From Candidatus Methylomirabilis lanthanidiphila (GTDB lineage: Bacteria > Methylomirabilota > Methylomirabilia > Methylomirabilales > Methylomirabilaceae): a stretch of DNA of 56,163 nucleotides. The notes under the pieces were generated by a model. It saw nothing but the letters and a program-made list of their open reading frames with translations. It had not been told where the DNA came from and made no database searches. The stretch lies in NCBI GenBank assembly GCA_902196205.1, contig CABIKM010000025.1, positions 1 through 56,163 on the forward strand, in the 5' to 3' direction. Position numbers and translations under genes: made by a program. This document shows, one piece after another, positions 9,510-19,079 of this stretch (within the stretch, counting starts at the first letter, position 1; each line of letters opens with the position of its first letter).

Positions 9510-9670
9510 CTAGGCCGATCAAATTCGACGACGAGATCAAGGTCGCTTGTCTCGGTAGGCGTATCTTTCGCATAAGAGCCAAACAAGCCGATTCGCTTCA
9601 CGCCGTACTCTGAAGCCATGTAGGGATAGATTTCACGCAGAACCTTTGTGATCTCTTCTTTCGTCAACAT
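9510..9670 (-). pseudogene. Truncated MNT-type nucleotidyltransferase, 5' part
   Basis: The ATG at 9670 has AAGGAG six bases upstream. The first 53 residues contain GLFGSYAKDTPTETSDLD, the GSxAx(n)DxD active-site motif of minimal nucleotidyltransferases (MNT antitoxin-like, often paired with HEPN toxins), followed by LVVEFDRP. The frame then runs into the IS end at CTAG and terminates inside the IS at 9371. The rest of the domain is missing and no HEPN partner is visible. Confidence 0.85.
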
Positions 9671-9716
9671 CGCTGACTCCTTGTTCTTCGCTCCTACGCC
9701 GCCGCAGCGGCTAACA

Positions 9717-9794
9717 GAGCCGCGAGCCGACTCATTGCCAGCGAACGTCCTCGCTTACGCGAGCCTGGTCCACTGAGACTGAACCTCGCGGCTC
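9717..9794. other. Spaced perfect inverted repeat upstream of the MNT remnant
   Basis: GAGCCGCGAG (9717-9726) and CTCGCGGCTC (9785-9794) are perfect complements. A smaller CTCGC/GCGAG hairpin lies between them. The structure fills the gap between the DUF2442 gene and the MNT remnant. Its role is unknown; a transcript-end structure for the DUF4160-DUF2442 pair is possible, though no T-tract follows. Confidence 0.5.
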
Positions 9795-9816
9795 ACGAAT
9801 GGCTGGAAGTCGAGGG

Positions 9817-10089
9817 CTAGAGACCTTCTCCGCGCAGACGCTGGTTCGCGCCCTCGACTTTCTCGTACAGGCTCTCGGGCGAGATGTCAGCCCCGTTAGG
9901 CCAGGTGATGGTCCCCCCGTCGATCCTGGCCTGTTGAAAGAACGTGATGTCTCGGAGCGCTTGGAAAACAGGTCCGCGGTCGAGCAGTGGCTCGAAATCC
10001 ACATCGGCGCCTAGACCATCATCGAATGTGATGTGATAGACGTATTTGTCTTTGTATTCAATTTTCGCCACGTCATTCATGTCCCACAT
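9817..10089 (-). CDS. DUF2442 domain protein
   Basis: A 90-residue protein with the DUF2442 pattern: YHITFDDG near the N-terminus, VDFEPLLDRGPVFQALRD in the centre, ITWPNGADISPESLYEK at the end. It follows a DUF4160 gene by nine bases, and TAAGGTGGG serves as stop and ribosome site. DUF4160-DUF2442 pairs are widespread and behave like toxin-antitoxin modules in comparative surveys, but activity here is unproven. Confidence 0.88.
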   Translation of the reverse strand: MWDMNDVAKIEYKDKYVYHITFDDGLGADVDFEPLLDRGPVFQALRDITFFQQARIDGGTITWPNGADISPESLYEKVEGANQRLRGEGL

Positions 10090-10097
10090 GACCCACC

Positions 10098-10358
10098 TTA
10101 CGCGAGAGGCGCTATTTGTTTGATATCCTTTCCGGCACGAGCAAGCTCCCAGTTCTCGTACAGTTCATCGACGTGCAGCTCAATCCAATCACGCACAAGG
10201 CGTAAAGCTGTTCTGGACTGAAGGTCGCCTTTTGTGATGTTGCCCCTGAAATCCAGGAGCGCTTTTCTCCCCTGGTACTCCGCATGAAGGTGCGGAGGGT
10301 TGTGTTCATCATAATACATCCTGATGACGATACCAAAGAAAGAGGATACGATAGGCAT
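10098..10358 (-). CDS. DUF4160 domain protein
   Basis: An 86-residue protein with the DUF4160 signature: MPIVSSFFGIVIRMYYDEHNP, then PHLHAEYQG, and a C-terminal LRLVRDWIELHVDELYENW. It is the first gene of a pair with DUF2442 and is probably co-transcribed. A toxin-like role is inferred only from the frequent pairing. Confidence 0.88.
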   Translation of the reverse strand: MPIVSSFFGIVIRMYYDEHNPPHLHAEYQGRKALLDFRGNITKGDLQSRTALRLVRDWIELHVDELYENWELARAGKDIKQIAPLA

Positions 10359-10449
10359 CTATCGCTCTCCCTTATTAGTGCGAGCGGAGCAAGCGGCTTC
10401 GCGCATGTCGTCTTTAGCCTTCTTCATGGAGAGGCTGCGGAAAAAGTGC

Positions 10450-10797
10450 CTAGAGATGGACCCCCAGTTTGTGTAGGACCAACATCATCAGGAAATAGCC
10501 GGCTACTGTCACGCCAATGGAAACGGAAAGGCTGACAACGAAGTTAACGCCGCTTCGCAGCAGGATCGGGAGGCTGACAAACAGCAGCAGCGAGGGGAGA
10601 ACCAGCCAGAAGATGCTCCGCGCAAGCCCTGCCACCTTTTCAACATCTCGCGTATCCAGGTACAGCCAGACTATGGCCAACACCGAGACCAGCGGGAGCG
10701 AGGCCAAGACCGCGGCAACCAAGGAATGTCGTCTGGCCACCTCGGAGATGGCGACGACCAGCGCGCAGGTCACAATCAGTTTCGTCAGGTAGTACAC
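10450..10797 (-). CDS. DUF3147 family small integral membrane protein
   Basis: A 115-residue protein with four predicted transmembrane segments (near residues 3-20, 26-47, 58-80 and 88-110). The pattern TKLIVTCALVVAISEVARR and SLPLVSVLAIVWLYLDT matches DUF3147, a family of unknown function. It sits 74 bases after the prfB stop codon and may be a distal member of that operon. Confidence 0.82.
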   Translation of the reverse strand: MYYLTKLIVTCALVVAISEVARRHSLVAAVLASLPLVSVLAIVWLYLDTRDVEKVAGLARSIFWLVLPSLLLFVSLPILLRSGVNFVVSLSVSIGVTVAGYFLMMLVLHKLGVHL

Positions 10798-10871
10798 CGC
10801 GCAACCCCCGATCAGCTTGTAGCCCTGCGACGCCGGAGTCCGGTAGCGCCGTTCATGTCATGAGGCGGTTC

Positions 10872-11988
10872 TCACTTCGCGGCGCCGGGCGAGGTTCGAC
10901 CTTTCATTAAAAACGCATCGATGAACGGCTCGATCTCGCCATCCAGGACCTTGTCGACATTGGAGGTCTCCAATCCCGTCCGATGATCCTTCACGAGCTG
11001 GTACGGGGCAAGGACGTAGGAACGGATCTGGCTGCCCCAGGCGATCTCCTTCTTGTCGCCTTCGAGCTTGGCCATCTCCTTTTCCTGTTCCCGGCGATAG
11101 TGGTCGTACAACCTGGCGCGCAGGACCTTCATGGCCATACCCTTGTTCTTGTGCTGCGACCGCTCATTTTGACAGGACACGACAATACCCGTCGGCAGGT
11201 GCGTGATCCGTACCGCCGAGTCGGTCACGTTGACATGCTGCCCACCGGCGCCGCTGGAGCGGTAGGTGTCGATGCGCAGGTCCTTGTCGTCGATCGCCAC
11301 CTCAATGGTGTCATCGATCTCCGGGTAGACGAACACCGACGCAAAGGAGGTGTGGCGGCGGTGGTTGGCATCAAACGGCGAGATACGCACAAGACGATGG
11401 ACCCCGATCTCCGCCTTCAGTCGCCCGTAGGCATAAGCGCCTGCGACCGTCACTGTCGCGCTCTTGATCCCGGCCTCCTCGGCGGGGAGCAGATCGATGA
11501 TCTCGGTCTTATAGCTACCAGCCTCCGCCCATCGCAGGTACATCCGCAGCAGCATCTGTGCCCAATCCTGCGACTCGGTGCCGCCGGCGCCCGGATTGAT
11601 GGAGAGGATCGCGTTGCCAGAGTCGTATTCCTCCGCCATAAAAGTCGTCAGTTCGAGTGCGGCAATCTGACGCTCCTGGCTCCGAAGCGAACTCCCCAAC
11701 TCTTTCAGAGCGTCTGGGTCTTCTTCCTCTCGCAGCAACCCGAGTAACACCGTCAGCTCTTCGAGTTCCCCTCCGATGGCCTCCAGTTGATCAACAACGT
11801 TTTTGAGCGCGCGCTGCTCCTTCATGATCTCCCGGGCGCGAGAGGCGTCGGCCCAGAATTCCTGTGCATGGAGCATCTCCTCGATCGCGTCCAGACGTGA
11901 CTGTTTGCCCGCAACGTCAAAGATAGTCTCGCAGAATATGCAGCTTATCCTTCAGACCGTCGAGTGTGCGCGCGAACTCCGTAATCAT
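10872..11988 (-). CDS. prfB: Peptide chain release factor 2, programmed +1 frameshift
   Basis: Translation starts at ATG 11988, which overlaps the lnt stop (ATGA), with AAGGAG upstream. After 23 codons the frame meets TGA at 11919-11917 in the context CTTTGAC, the classical RF2 frameshift site. The +1 frame then continues for 348 residues, giving about 371. The stop-codon recognition tripeptide SPF (ISPFDANHRR) and the GGQ loop (GAGGQHVN) are present. RF2 thus senses its own scarcity at UGA, the known autoregulation. The upstream Shine-Dalgarno-like stimulator is weak here. The gene follows lnt in a translationally coupled arrangement. Confidence 0.95.
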
Positions 11989-13571
11989 CGCATTCTCCTT
12001 TGAGAAGTGGCAGCAGGAACCGAAGCGATTCTCACGGCGCTCCGGGCCCGCGTTGCCATAAATACTGTCACAATAAAAACGACACAGATCCATGCGAAGA
12101 GATCACCGTAACGGGTATAAAACGTCTGCGTTCGCTCTACGCGAATCCGGTCTGTCATCACAGCGGGCACAAAGATATCTGAGGCGCGAACGATCCGGCC
12201 GTTCGGATCCACGATAGCGGAAATGCCCGTATTAGCCGCTCGAACCAGATAACGGCGGTTCTCCACCGCTCGAAGGACCGCCATCGCCAAATGCTGCGCT
12301 GGGGCAGCCGACCGGCCAAACCAGGCATCATTTGTGATATTCACCAGGAACTCTGCCCCGTCTTGTACGTACCGTCGAACCTGATCCGGAAAAATCGCCT
12401 CATAGCAGATGGTGGCTCCAAAACGGCCACCCGGAATATTCAACACGGTGTAGGTCCGGCCCCCTTCGAAATCGCCGATTCCGTAGGCCAGCTTGTTGAC
12501 AAAAAACAGGAGCGATTTAAGGGGGATGTACTCTCCAAAAGGCACCATATGCATCTTATCGTACCTGCTGAGGAGTTCCCGCTTGGGCGAGATCAGAAAT
12601 GCGCTGTTGCGATACCGTGTCTCGCTACCGGCGGCTGCGGGCGGCTCGGCATCCGGGCTGCCCACCAGGAGATAACTGCCGGTCTCAGCGGCGATATCCA
12701 AGACACGGCCCAGCAATACCGGCTCATATCGGAGAAAAAATGGAACGGCAGTTTCAGGCCATACGATGAGGGCAGGAGCATCCTTCGCCGCCTCCAGACT
12801 GAGACGACGATACTGCTCGACGGTGGCAGCCTGCATCGACGGATCCCACTTCAGCGCCTGATCGATGTTGCCCTGGACGAGGGCGACTTTCAGCTCCTGC
12901 TCCGAACCACCAGACGCAGAAGGCGCTGTACTGAGCGCTGTCGGAGCAGGCGAAAGGAGTCCAGGCGACAAGATCAGGATCAAGACAACCGCTCCGGTCA
13001 AGCCGATCGACCACAGACGGGTCGGCGCGCCTCCGACCACCTGGACAAGGGCAACATTGATGAGGACTATAATAAACGAGAGGCCGTATACCCCAGCGAC
13101 AGAGGCGATCGGCAGCAGCATACTGTTCCGGTATTGCGTGTATCCCAGGAGGATCCAGGGAAATCCTGTCAGCGCATAGGTCCGCAGGTACTCGAGACCG
13201 ACCCACAGGGCCGATGGGGCGAGCAGCTTGAGAGGCCACGATAGACCCGCTGTCCACACGGTACCCATCGCGAACACGCCAACGTACAGCGACAGGTAGG
13301 CCGCCAGGACGAGAAGCGCGAGCGCGCTCACTACGAACGGTACGCCGCCGTACGCCGTCATCGAATGCGTCACCCAGGAGACACTGATCAGGTAAAAGAG
13401 CAGTCCGGTGAGCGTCCCCAGATAGAACGCCCGAAGGGGAGTCTGGCCGCGAATAGCCCACAGCAATGGGATAAGGGCGACGAACGCCGGCCAACCCAAG
13501 TCCGGCGTCGGAAAGGCAAGGATGAGGAGCCCTCCGGAAAGCGCCGCCAACAACACCGCGATCATACCCAC
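11985..13571 (-). CDS. lnt: Apolipoprotein N-acyltransferase
   Basis: This enzyme adds the third acyl chain to the N-terminal cysteine of lipoproteins at the inner membrane. The 528-residue protein has six or more transmembrane segments in the first 210 residues and a last one near 495-515. The nitrilase-like periplasmic domain carries the Glu (VWPETAVPF), Lys (YDKMHMVPFGEYIP) and Cys (CYEAIFPD) catalytic residues. Its start overlaps cdsA by about 10 bases and its stop overlaps prfB, so the three form a tight operon. Confidence 0.95.
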   Translation of the reverse strand: MGMIAVLLAALSGGLLILAFPTPDLGWPAFVALIPLLWAIRGQTPLRAFYLGTLTGLLFYLISVSWVTHSMTAYGGVPFVVSALALLVLAAYLSLYVGVFAMGTVWTAGLSWPLKLLAPSALWVGLEYLRTYALTGFPWILLGYTQYRNSMLLPIASVAGVYGLSFIIVLINVALVQVVGGAPTRLWSIGLTGAVVLILILSPGLLSPAPTALSTAPSASGGSEQELKVALVQGNIDQALKWDPSMQAATVEQYRRLSLEAAKDAPALIVWPETAVPFFLRYEPVLLGRVLDIAAETGSYLLVGSPDAEPPAAAGSETRYRNSAFLISPKRELLSRYDKMHMVPFGEYIPLKSLLFFVNKLAYGIGDFEGGRTYTVLNIPGGRFGATICYEAIFPDQVRRYVQDGAEFLVNITNDAWFGRSAAPAQHLAMAVLRAVENRRYLVRAANTGISAIVDPNGRIVRASDIFVPAVMTDRIRVERTQTFYTRYGDLFAWICVVFIVTVFMATRARSAVRIASVPAATSQRRMR

Positions 13572-14365
13572 CCCGCGAGGGCAGCCACATAGAGAACCGG
13601 CGCAGTGAAAAGGAGACTATCCACTCGGTCCAGCAAACCACCGTGGCCAGGGATCAGCGCCCCGGTATCCTTGACTCCAAAACTCCGTTTCAGCATCGAT
13701 TCACACAGATCCCCGACCTGGCCCATCGCACCCAGCCCCAATCCCATCACCACGACTTCGACAGCCCCGAGCCCCTCCCAGAACCACAACTTGGCCAGAC
13801 CGGACGCCACAATCGAACACACAAGTCCACCCACGCTTCCTTCCACGGTCTTGCGCGGGCTGATAGACGGACACAATAGTCGCTTCCCCATCGTCGAGCC
13901 CACATAGAACGCCCCGGTGTCTCCCGCCCAGGTGACGAACACCAGATAAAAGATATAGGCGCGCCCCAGTTCCATGGCTCGCAGAAGCGCCGGAAAGCTC
14001 AGCAATACTGCGACATAGATCAGGCCGAACAGTGTGATGGCCCCTCGCAAGGCCGTCTCTTTCTGCTCTGTCCCTTCCACCAGGAGCGTGATCAGCAGAA
14101 GGATCATCACCCCCGCGAATATCGATATCAGCCAGGGCGCCGGCGCCCCGAAAAACTCTACACAACTCAGCGCAACGCCGCACCCCATCCCCAGAGACGT
14201 CAACGGATGCCAGCCGCCGGCCTCGGCCATCCCGTAGAACTCATGCAGTCCAACCAGAATCGCGAGGGCAACGAGCAAGAAAAAGTGAAGAGCGGTTCCG
14301 AACTGAACGAGCAGAAGAAACGCTGGAAGGAGAATGGCGGCGCTGAGGATCCTTTTCAGATGCAT
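13562..14365 (-). CDS. cdsA: Phosphatidate cytidylyltransferase
   Basis: This membrane enzyme makes CDP-diacylglycerol from phosphatidate and CTP for phospholipid synthesis. The 267-residue protein has about eight transmembrane segments and the CdsA signature with WAGDTGAFYVG, GKRLLCP.SPRKTVEGSVGG and GDLCESMLKR, close to the usual length. In most genomes uppS lies between frr and cdsA; here that gap is only about 180 bases and holds a repeat, so uppS has moved or been lost from this locus. Confidence 0.95.
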   Translation of the reverse strand: MHLKRILSAAILLPAFLLLVQFGTALHFFLLVALAILVGLHEFYGMAEAGGWHPLTSLGMGCGVALSCVEFFGAPAPWLISIFAGVMILLLITLLVEGTEQKETALRGAITLFGLIYVAVLLSFPALLRAMELGRAYIFYLVFVTWAGDTGAFYVGSTMGKRLLCPSISPRKTVEGSVGGLVCSIVASGLAKLWFWEGLGAVEVVVMGLGLGAMGQVGDLCESMLKRSFGVKDTGALIPGHGGLLDRVDSLLFTAPVLYVAALAGWV

Positions 14366-14431
14366 ACACCGACCTTGAACGCCCGTGTTCGCGCTCTGGA
14401 TCGTCGCGCCGCCCTGGCGGGCGAACAGATA

Positions 14432-14517
14432 AGTAATGAGTGAATAGTGATTAGTGGATAGTGGCTATAATCAAATGTACAACTACTAATCACTGATCAC
14501 TAGCCACTTATCACTGA
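14432..14517. repeat. AGTGGATAGTG/ATCACTGATCACT palindromic intergenic repeat
   Basis: GTGAATAGTGATTAGTGGAT and related words are mirrored by ACTAATCACTGATCACT and CCACTTATCACTGA around a central AT-rich segment. The tract occupies the frr-cdsA gap. The same vocabulary appears inside the restriction helicase gene at 6031-6118. Confidence 0.75.
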
Positions 14518-14545
14518 AGTAGGGGCCGAGCTCGCTGGCTCGACC

Positions 14546-15864
<1,319 letters not shown>

Positions 15865-15881
15865 CTATTCCGTTACGCCTC

Positions 15882-16490
15882 TCACTCCACCTTCTCGCCT
15901 AGCTGATACCTACAAAAGCGTCGGACGACCACGTTCTCTCCGACCTTGGCAATAACCTCTTTAATCCGATCCTCGACCTTGACGTCAGGCGTCTTGATGA
16001 AAGGCTGCTCCTGAAGGCAGACCTCGCTGAAGAACTTTGTCAGCCGCCCCTGAACGATCTGCTCGATGACCTTTTCAGGCTTGCCGGACGATTTCACCTG
16101 CGCCAGAAGGATCGCTCGCTCCTTTTCAAGGAGCTCGGTCGGCACCTCTTCCCGACGAACATACTGCGGATTCGTCGCTGCCACCTGCATCGCCAGGTCT
16201 TTTGCAAGCGTCCCGAACTCATCCGTCCGGGCAACAAAGTCGGTTTCACAATTCAGCTCCAACAGCACGCCGATCTTCCCGCCACCGTGAATGTATGAGA
16301 CCACCAGGCCGTCGGAGGCCGTTCGCCCCATCTTCTTCGAGGCGGAAGCCAACCCCTTTTCGCGGAGGAGTGTCGTCGCTCGCTCAAGATCCCCTTGCGC
16401 CTCAGCCAGCGCGGTCTTACACTCCATAAACCCTACCCCTGTCTTTTCCCGTAACTCTCTCACTAACGTCGCCGGAATTGTCGCTGACAT
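15882..16490 (-). CDS. tsf: Elongation factor Ts, short form
   Basis: Nucleotide exchange factor for EF-Tu. The N-terminal UBA-like segment is visible (LVRELREKTGVGFMECKTAL), followed by the TDFVAR motif of the core. At 202 residues it is the short form, lacking the second core subdomain present in the longer enterobacterial protein. The ATG at 16490 has AGAGGATAAGG upstream. It follows rpsB by 53 bases. Confidence 0.95.
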   Translation of the reverse strand: MSATIPATLVRELREKTGVGFMECKTALAEAQGDLERATTLLREKGLASASKKMGRTASDGLVVSYIHGGGKIGVLLELNCETDFVARTDEFGTLAKDLAMQVAATNPQYVRREEVPTELLEKERAILLAQVKSSGKPEKVIEQIVQGRLTKFFSEVCLQEQPFIKTPDVKVEDRIKEVIAKVGENVVVRRFCRYQLGEKVE

Positions 16491-16543
16491 CCTTATCCTC
16501 TATCCTCTTTCCTTATTTCATGAAGTCGTCAGGTCTTCGCGTC

Positions 16544-17353
16544 TTAGATCTCTTGAAAGGCCTCCAGCGCCGCTTCAATCGGAGCCGACTCCCCTACTTC
16601 CGCTGAGGGGGTTGACGCGGCCTGAGCGGCTGCCACCTTCTCGGCGGCCATGTCCTCAGCCGCCTTCACTCGCATCGCTCTACCCTCCTGAGTCGCGTCC
16701 GCCACCCTGGACGCCATCAGTCGGATGGCTCGAATGGCGTCGTCATTACCAGGAATCGGGTAATCAACTTCGTCGGGGTCACAGTTGGTATCCACTACGG
16801 CGACGACCGGAATTCCAAGGCGCCTGGCCTCACAGACGGCGATCCGCTCCTTCTTCGTGTCGATCACAAAGATCGCGCCAGGCAGGCGCTCCATCCCCTT
16901 AATCCCGCCCAACGTATATTCAAGTTTATCCCGCTCTCGCTGCAGCTTGGCGACCTCCTTCTTCGTCAGACGCTCCCAGTCGCCTTTCGCCTCCATTTCT
17001 TCAATGTGGCGCAACCGGCTTACGCTCTTCCTGATTGTCTGGAAGTTGGTGAGGGTCCCACCTAGCCAGCGATGGTTCACAAAGAACTGCTCGCAGCGAT
17101 TGGCCTCCTGCTCCATCACGTCAACGGCCTGTTTTTTTGTTCCGACAAAGACAACCGGCAGGCCTTCGGCCGCCACATCTCTCACAAATCCGACCGCTTC
17201 GTGAAATTTCTTCAAGGTCTTTTGCAAATCGATGATATAGATCCCGTTCTGCTCTCCGAAGAGAAACTTTTTCATCTTCGGGTTCCAACGCTTGGTCTGA
17301 TGTCCGAAATGCACTCCCGCTTCCAGTAACTCCTTGATCGTCACCGTTGCCAC
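16544..17353 (-). CDS. rpsB: 30S ribosomal protein S2
   Basis: The 269-residue product has the S2 signatures [19 protein letters not shown] and the central [12 protein letters not shown] and [20 protein letters not shown] segments. I place the start at GTG 17353 because GGAGG lies six bases upstream and the family begins just before TIKELLEAG; an in-frame codon at 17428 would add a non-homologous tail. It is the first gene of the rpsB-tsf-pyrH-frr cluster. The C-terminal Ala/Glu-rich extension is unstructured-looking. Confidence 0.96.
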   Translation of the reverse strand: MATVTIKELLEAGVHFGHQTKRWNPKMKKFLFGEQNGIYIIDLQKTLKKFHEAVGFVRDVAAEGLPVVFVGTKKQAVDVMEQEANRCEQFFVNHRWLGGTLTNFQTIRKSVSRLRHIEEMEAKGDWERLTKKEVAKLQRERDKLEYTLGGIKGMERLPGAIFVIDTKKERIAVCEARRLGIPVVAVVDTNCDPDEVDYPIPGNDDAIRAIRLMASRVADATQEGRAMRVKAAEDMAAEKVAAAQAASTPSAEVGESAPIEAALEAFQEI

Positions 17354-17517
17354 ACCATTCCTCCGTTCGGCTGACCGTTTCGCACGGCCCTTTGGGTTGT
17401 ATCCTCCGCCCTCGTCACCTCCCCGCAAGGCCCTTCCACAGCCGGTTAGGGCACCCTTGCAGGAATCGGGGGGCGTGTGAAGTTACTGCCACGCCTTCTA
17501 TCCGTCAACGCCCAGCA

Positions 17518-17547
17518 TTTATACCACGTTAGAAGAGATCGAAACAA
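17518..17547 (-). promoter_or_regulatory. Candidate promoter upstream of rpsB
   Basis: Minus strand: TTGTTT (17547-17542), an 18-base spacer, TATAAA (17523-17518). A second possible pair, TTGACG with TAACTT at 17-base spacing, lies a little downstream. The rpsB start is about 165 bases away, leaving a long leader. I saw no obvious S2-binding structure in it. Confidence 0.45.
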
Positions 17548-17640
17548 GAGAAAACAAGACGTCGTTCGCAACACTTCATCGGTCCGCGGTACGTCCATAG
17601 CCATGAACGTACGCATCGAGACCGTACCACTCACTGACCT

Positions 17641-17730
17641 GTCATTGCGAGCGACCAACGGGAGCGCGGCAATCTCACCGTCGTTGCTTGAAAAACTGCG
17701 AGATTGCTTCGGCTTCGCCTCGCAATGACG
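17641..17730. repeat. CATTGCGAG...CTCGCAATG palindromic repeat
   Basis: GTCATTGCGAGCG at the left pairs with CGCCTCGCAATGAC at the right, and GGCAATCTC with GAGATTGCTTC inside. This type of dispersed repeat is known from many bacterial genomes. It fills much of the 426-base gap between argJ and rpsB. A second copy at 32056-32168 has another repeat nested within it. Confidence 0.8.
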
Positions 17731-17779
17731 CGGGCGGGAGTCGTTCGGGGCAGCGATACCTCACGCGCGGTGGACAGCA

Positions 17780-18997
17780 TCAGCTCCGGTAGCCCGCATT
17801 GATCCTGACATACGCCTCGCTCAGATCGGTGGTCAGGATAGCCGCCCCTCCTGTGCCTCCGTGCAAATTGACCGTCACCTCAAACTCCGGTCGACGCATT
17901 CGCATTGCTGCCCGTCGCTCTGCCGCTGCCCCCAGACCGAGCCCCTTTCTGACGACAGGAATCCGACCCACACTGATCTCCACACAATCGGGATCAAATC
18001 GGATCCCGGAAGCGCCAATAGCCGACACGATCCGTCCCCAATTACAATCCTCCCCGAAGAAGGCCGTCTTGACAAGCGGGGAGTTGGCGATCGCCTTGGC
18101 CGCAACCTTGGCATCTCGCGCCGTTGGAGCTCCCATCACCTCGATCCGAATAAGCTTGGTCGCCCCCTCCCCATCCATGACGATCATTCTGGCCAAGCGA
18201 GAGAGAACCTGCAGGAGCGCCTTTTCAAATACGTCCAACCTCGGCGTACCGGCCTTCAGGGGCGGCGTTTCACTCATCCCATTGGCAAATACCAAGACGG
18301 TATCGTTCGTGCTCATACACCCGTCCACCGTAATGGCGTTAAAGGACTCCTCGACGGTCCGCCGCAGAATCCGGCGCAACAGTGGGGCGGAGATCTTGGC
18401 GTCAGTGCCGACAAAACACAGCATCGTGGCCAGGTGCGGCGCGATCATCCCTGATCCCTTAGCGATTCCACCGATCACGACAGGTTTTCCGTCCAACTCA
18501 AAGCCGACCGCCGCTTCCTTTGGACAGGTATCGGTGGTCATGATCGCCCTCGCGGCCGCCTCGCCGCCGCCGACCGAGAGGCGCCCGACTCCGTCGGGAA
18601 TCCCCGACAGAACCTTGGCGATTGGAAGGCGTTGACCGATCACCCCGGTGGAGGCCACAAAGACTTCACCTGCAGGACGGTCGAGAAGGCCGGCGAGCCG
18701 GTCGCGCATCTGCACCGCGTCCCGTTCGCCTTGAAACCCGGTGCAGGCGTTGGCATTGCCGCTATTCGCCACAATGGCAGACAACCTGCCGCCCTTCAGT
18801 TGTTGCTCGCAAAGCAGCACCGGAGCAGCCTTGGACCGATTGCTCGTGGTGACCCCGGCAACAGTGGCGGGTCGATCCGACACGATGAGCGCGAGGTCGA
18901 GTGCGGTCTTCTTGATGCCGCTGTGGACCCCGGCAGCCCTGATACCTTTGGCCGCCGTAATCCCTCCAGGGATATCACGAATCGTTGGCTGTTTCAC
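17780..18997 (-). CDS. argJ: Bifunctional ornithine acetyltransferase/N-acetylglutamate synthase
   Basis: ArgJ recycles the acetyl group in arginine synthesis by moving it from N-acetylornithine to glutamate. The 405-residue precursor self-cleaves at a conserved Thr; here the site is HLATMLCF, with the GSGMIAP segment just before it and oxyanion Thr-Gly in FVASTGVIGQ. It sits directly downstream of argC with only a repeat between them, a common argC-argJ operon. Confidence 0.96.
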   Translation of the reverse strand: MKQPTIRDIPGGITAAKGIRAAGVHSGIKKTALDLALIVSDRPATVAGVTTSNRSKAAPVLLCEQQLKGGRLSAIVANSGNANACTGFQGERDAVQMRDRLAGLLDRPAGEVFVASTGVIGQRLPIAKVLSGIPDGVGRLSVGGGEAAARAIMTTDTCPKEAAVGFELDGKPVVIGGIAKGSGMIAPHLATMLCFVGTDAKISAPLLRRILRRTVEESFNAITVDGCMSTNDTVLVFANGMSETPPLKAGTPRLDVFEKALLQVLSRLARMIVMDGEGATKLIRIEVMGAPTARDAKVAAKAIANSPLVKTAFFGEDCNWGRIVSAIGASGIRFDPDCVEISVGRIPVVRKGLGLGAAAERRAAMRMRRPEFEVTVNLHGGTGGAAILTTDLSEAYVRINAGYRS

Positions 18998-19000
18998 TGA

Positions 19001-19075
19001 AATACAGCTATCAGCGATCAGCCGTCAGCAAAAGCTGCTTACTGAAAGCTGAACACTGATCGCTCATTGAAGTCA
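19001..19075. repeat. CAGCTATCAGC-type intergenic repeat
   Basis: ACAGCTATCAGCGATCAGCC, GCTGCTTACTGAAAGCTG and ACTGATCGCTC mirror each other imperfectly. The same words recur at 130-165, 20160-20275, 34630-34700 and 37798-37950. It lies between argJ and argC. Confidence 0.7.
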
Positions 19076-19079
19076 GAGG

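Noticed and set aside
7927-9513. A 528-residue plus-strand open frame
   Set aside because: It is the antisense shadow of the GC-rich IS1182 transposase gene, with low-complexity Arg/Gly-rich translation.
14366-14430. Remnant of uppS upstream of cdsA
   Set aside because: A short Arg-rich frame faintly resembles a UppS C-terminus, but the match is too weak to support.
17446-17658. Minus-strand 70-residue frame upstream of rpsB
   Set aside because: It overlaps the predicted promoter region and part of a dispersed repeat, and resembles no family.
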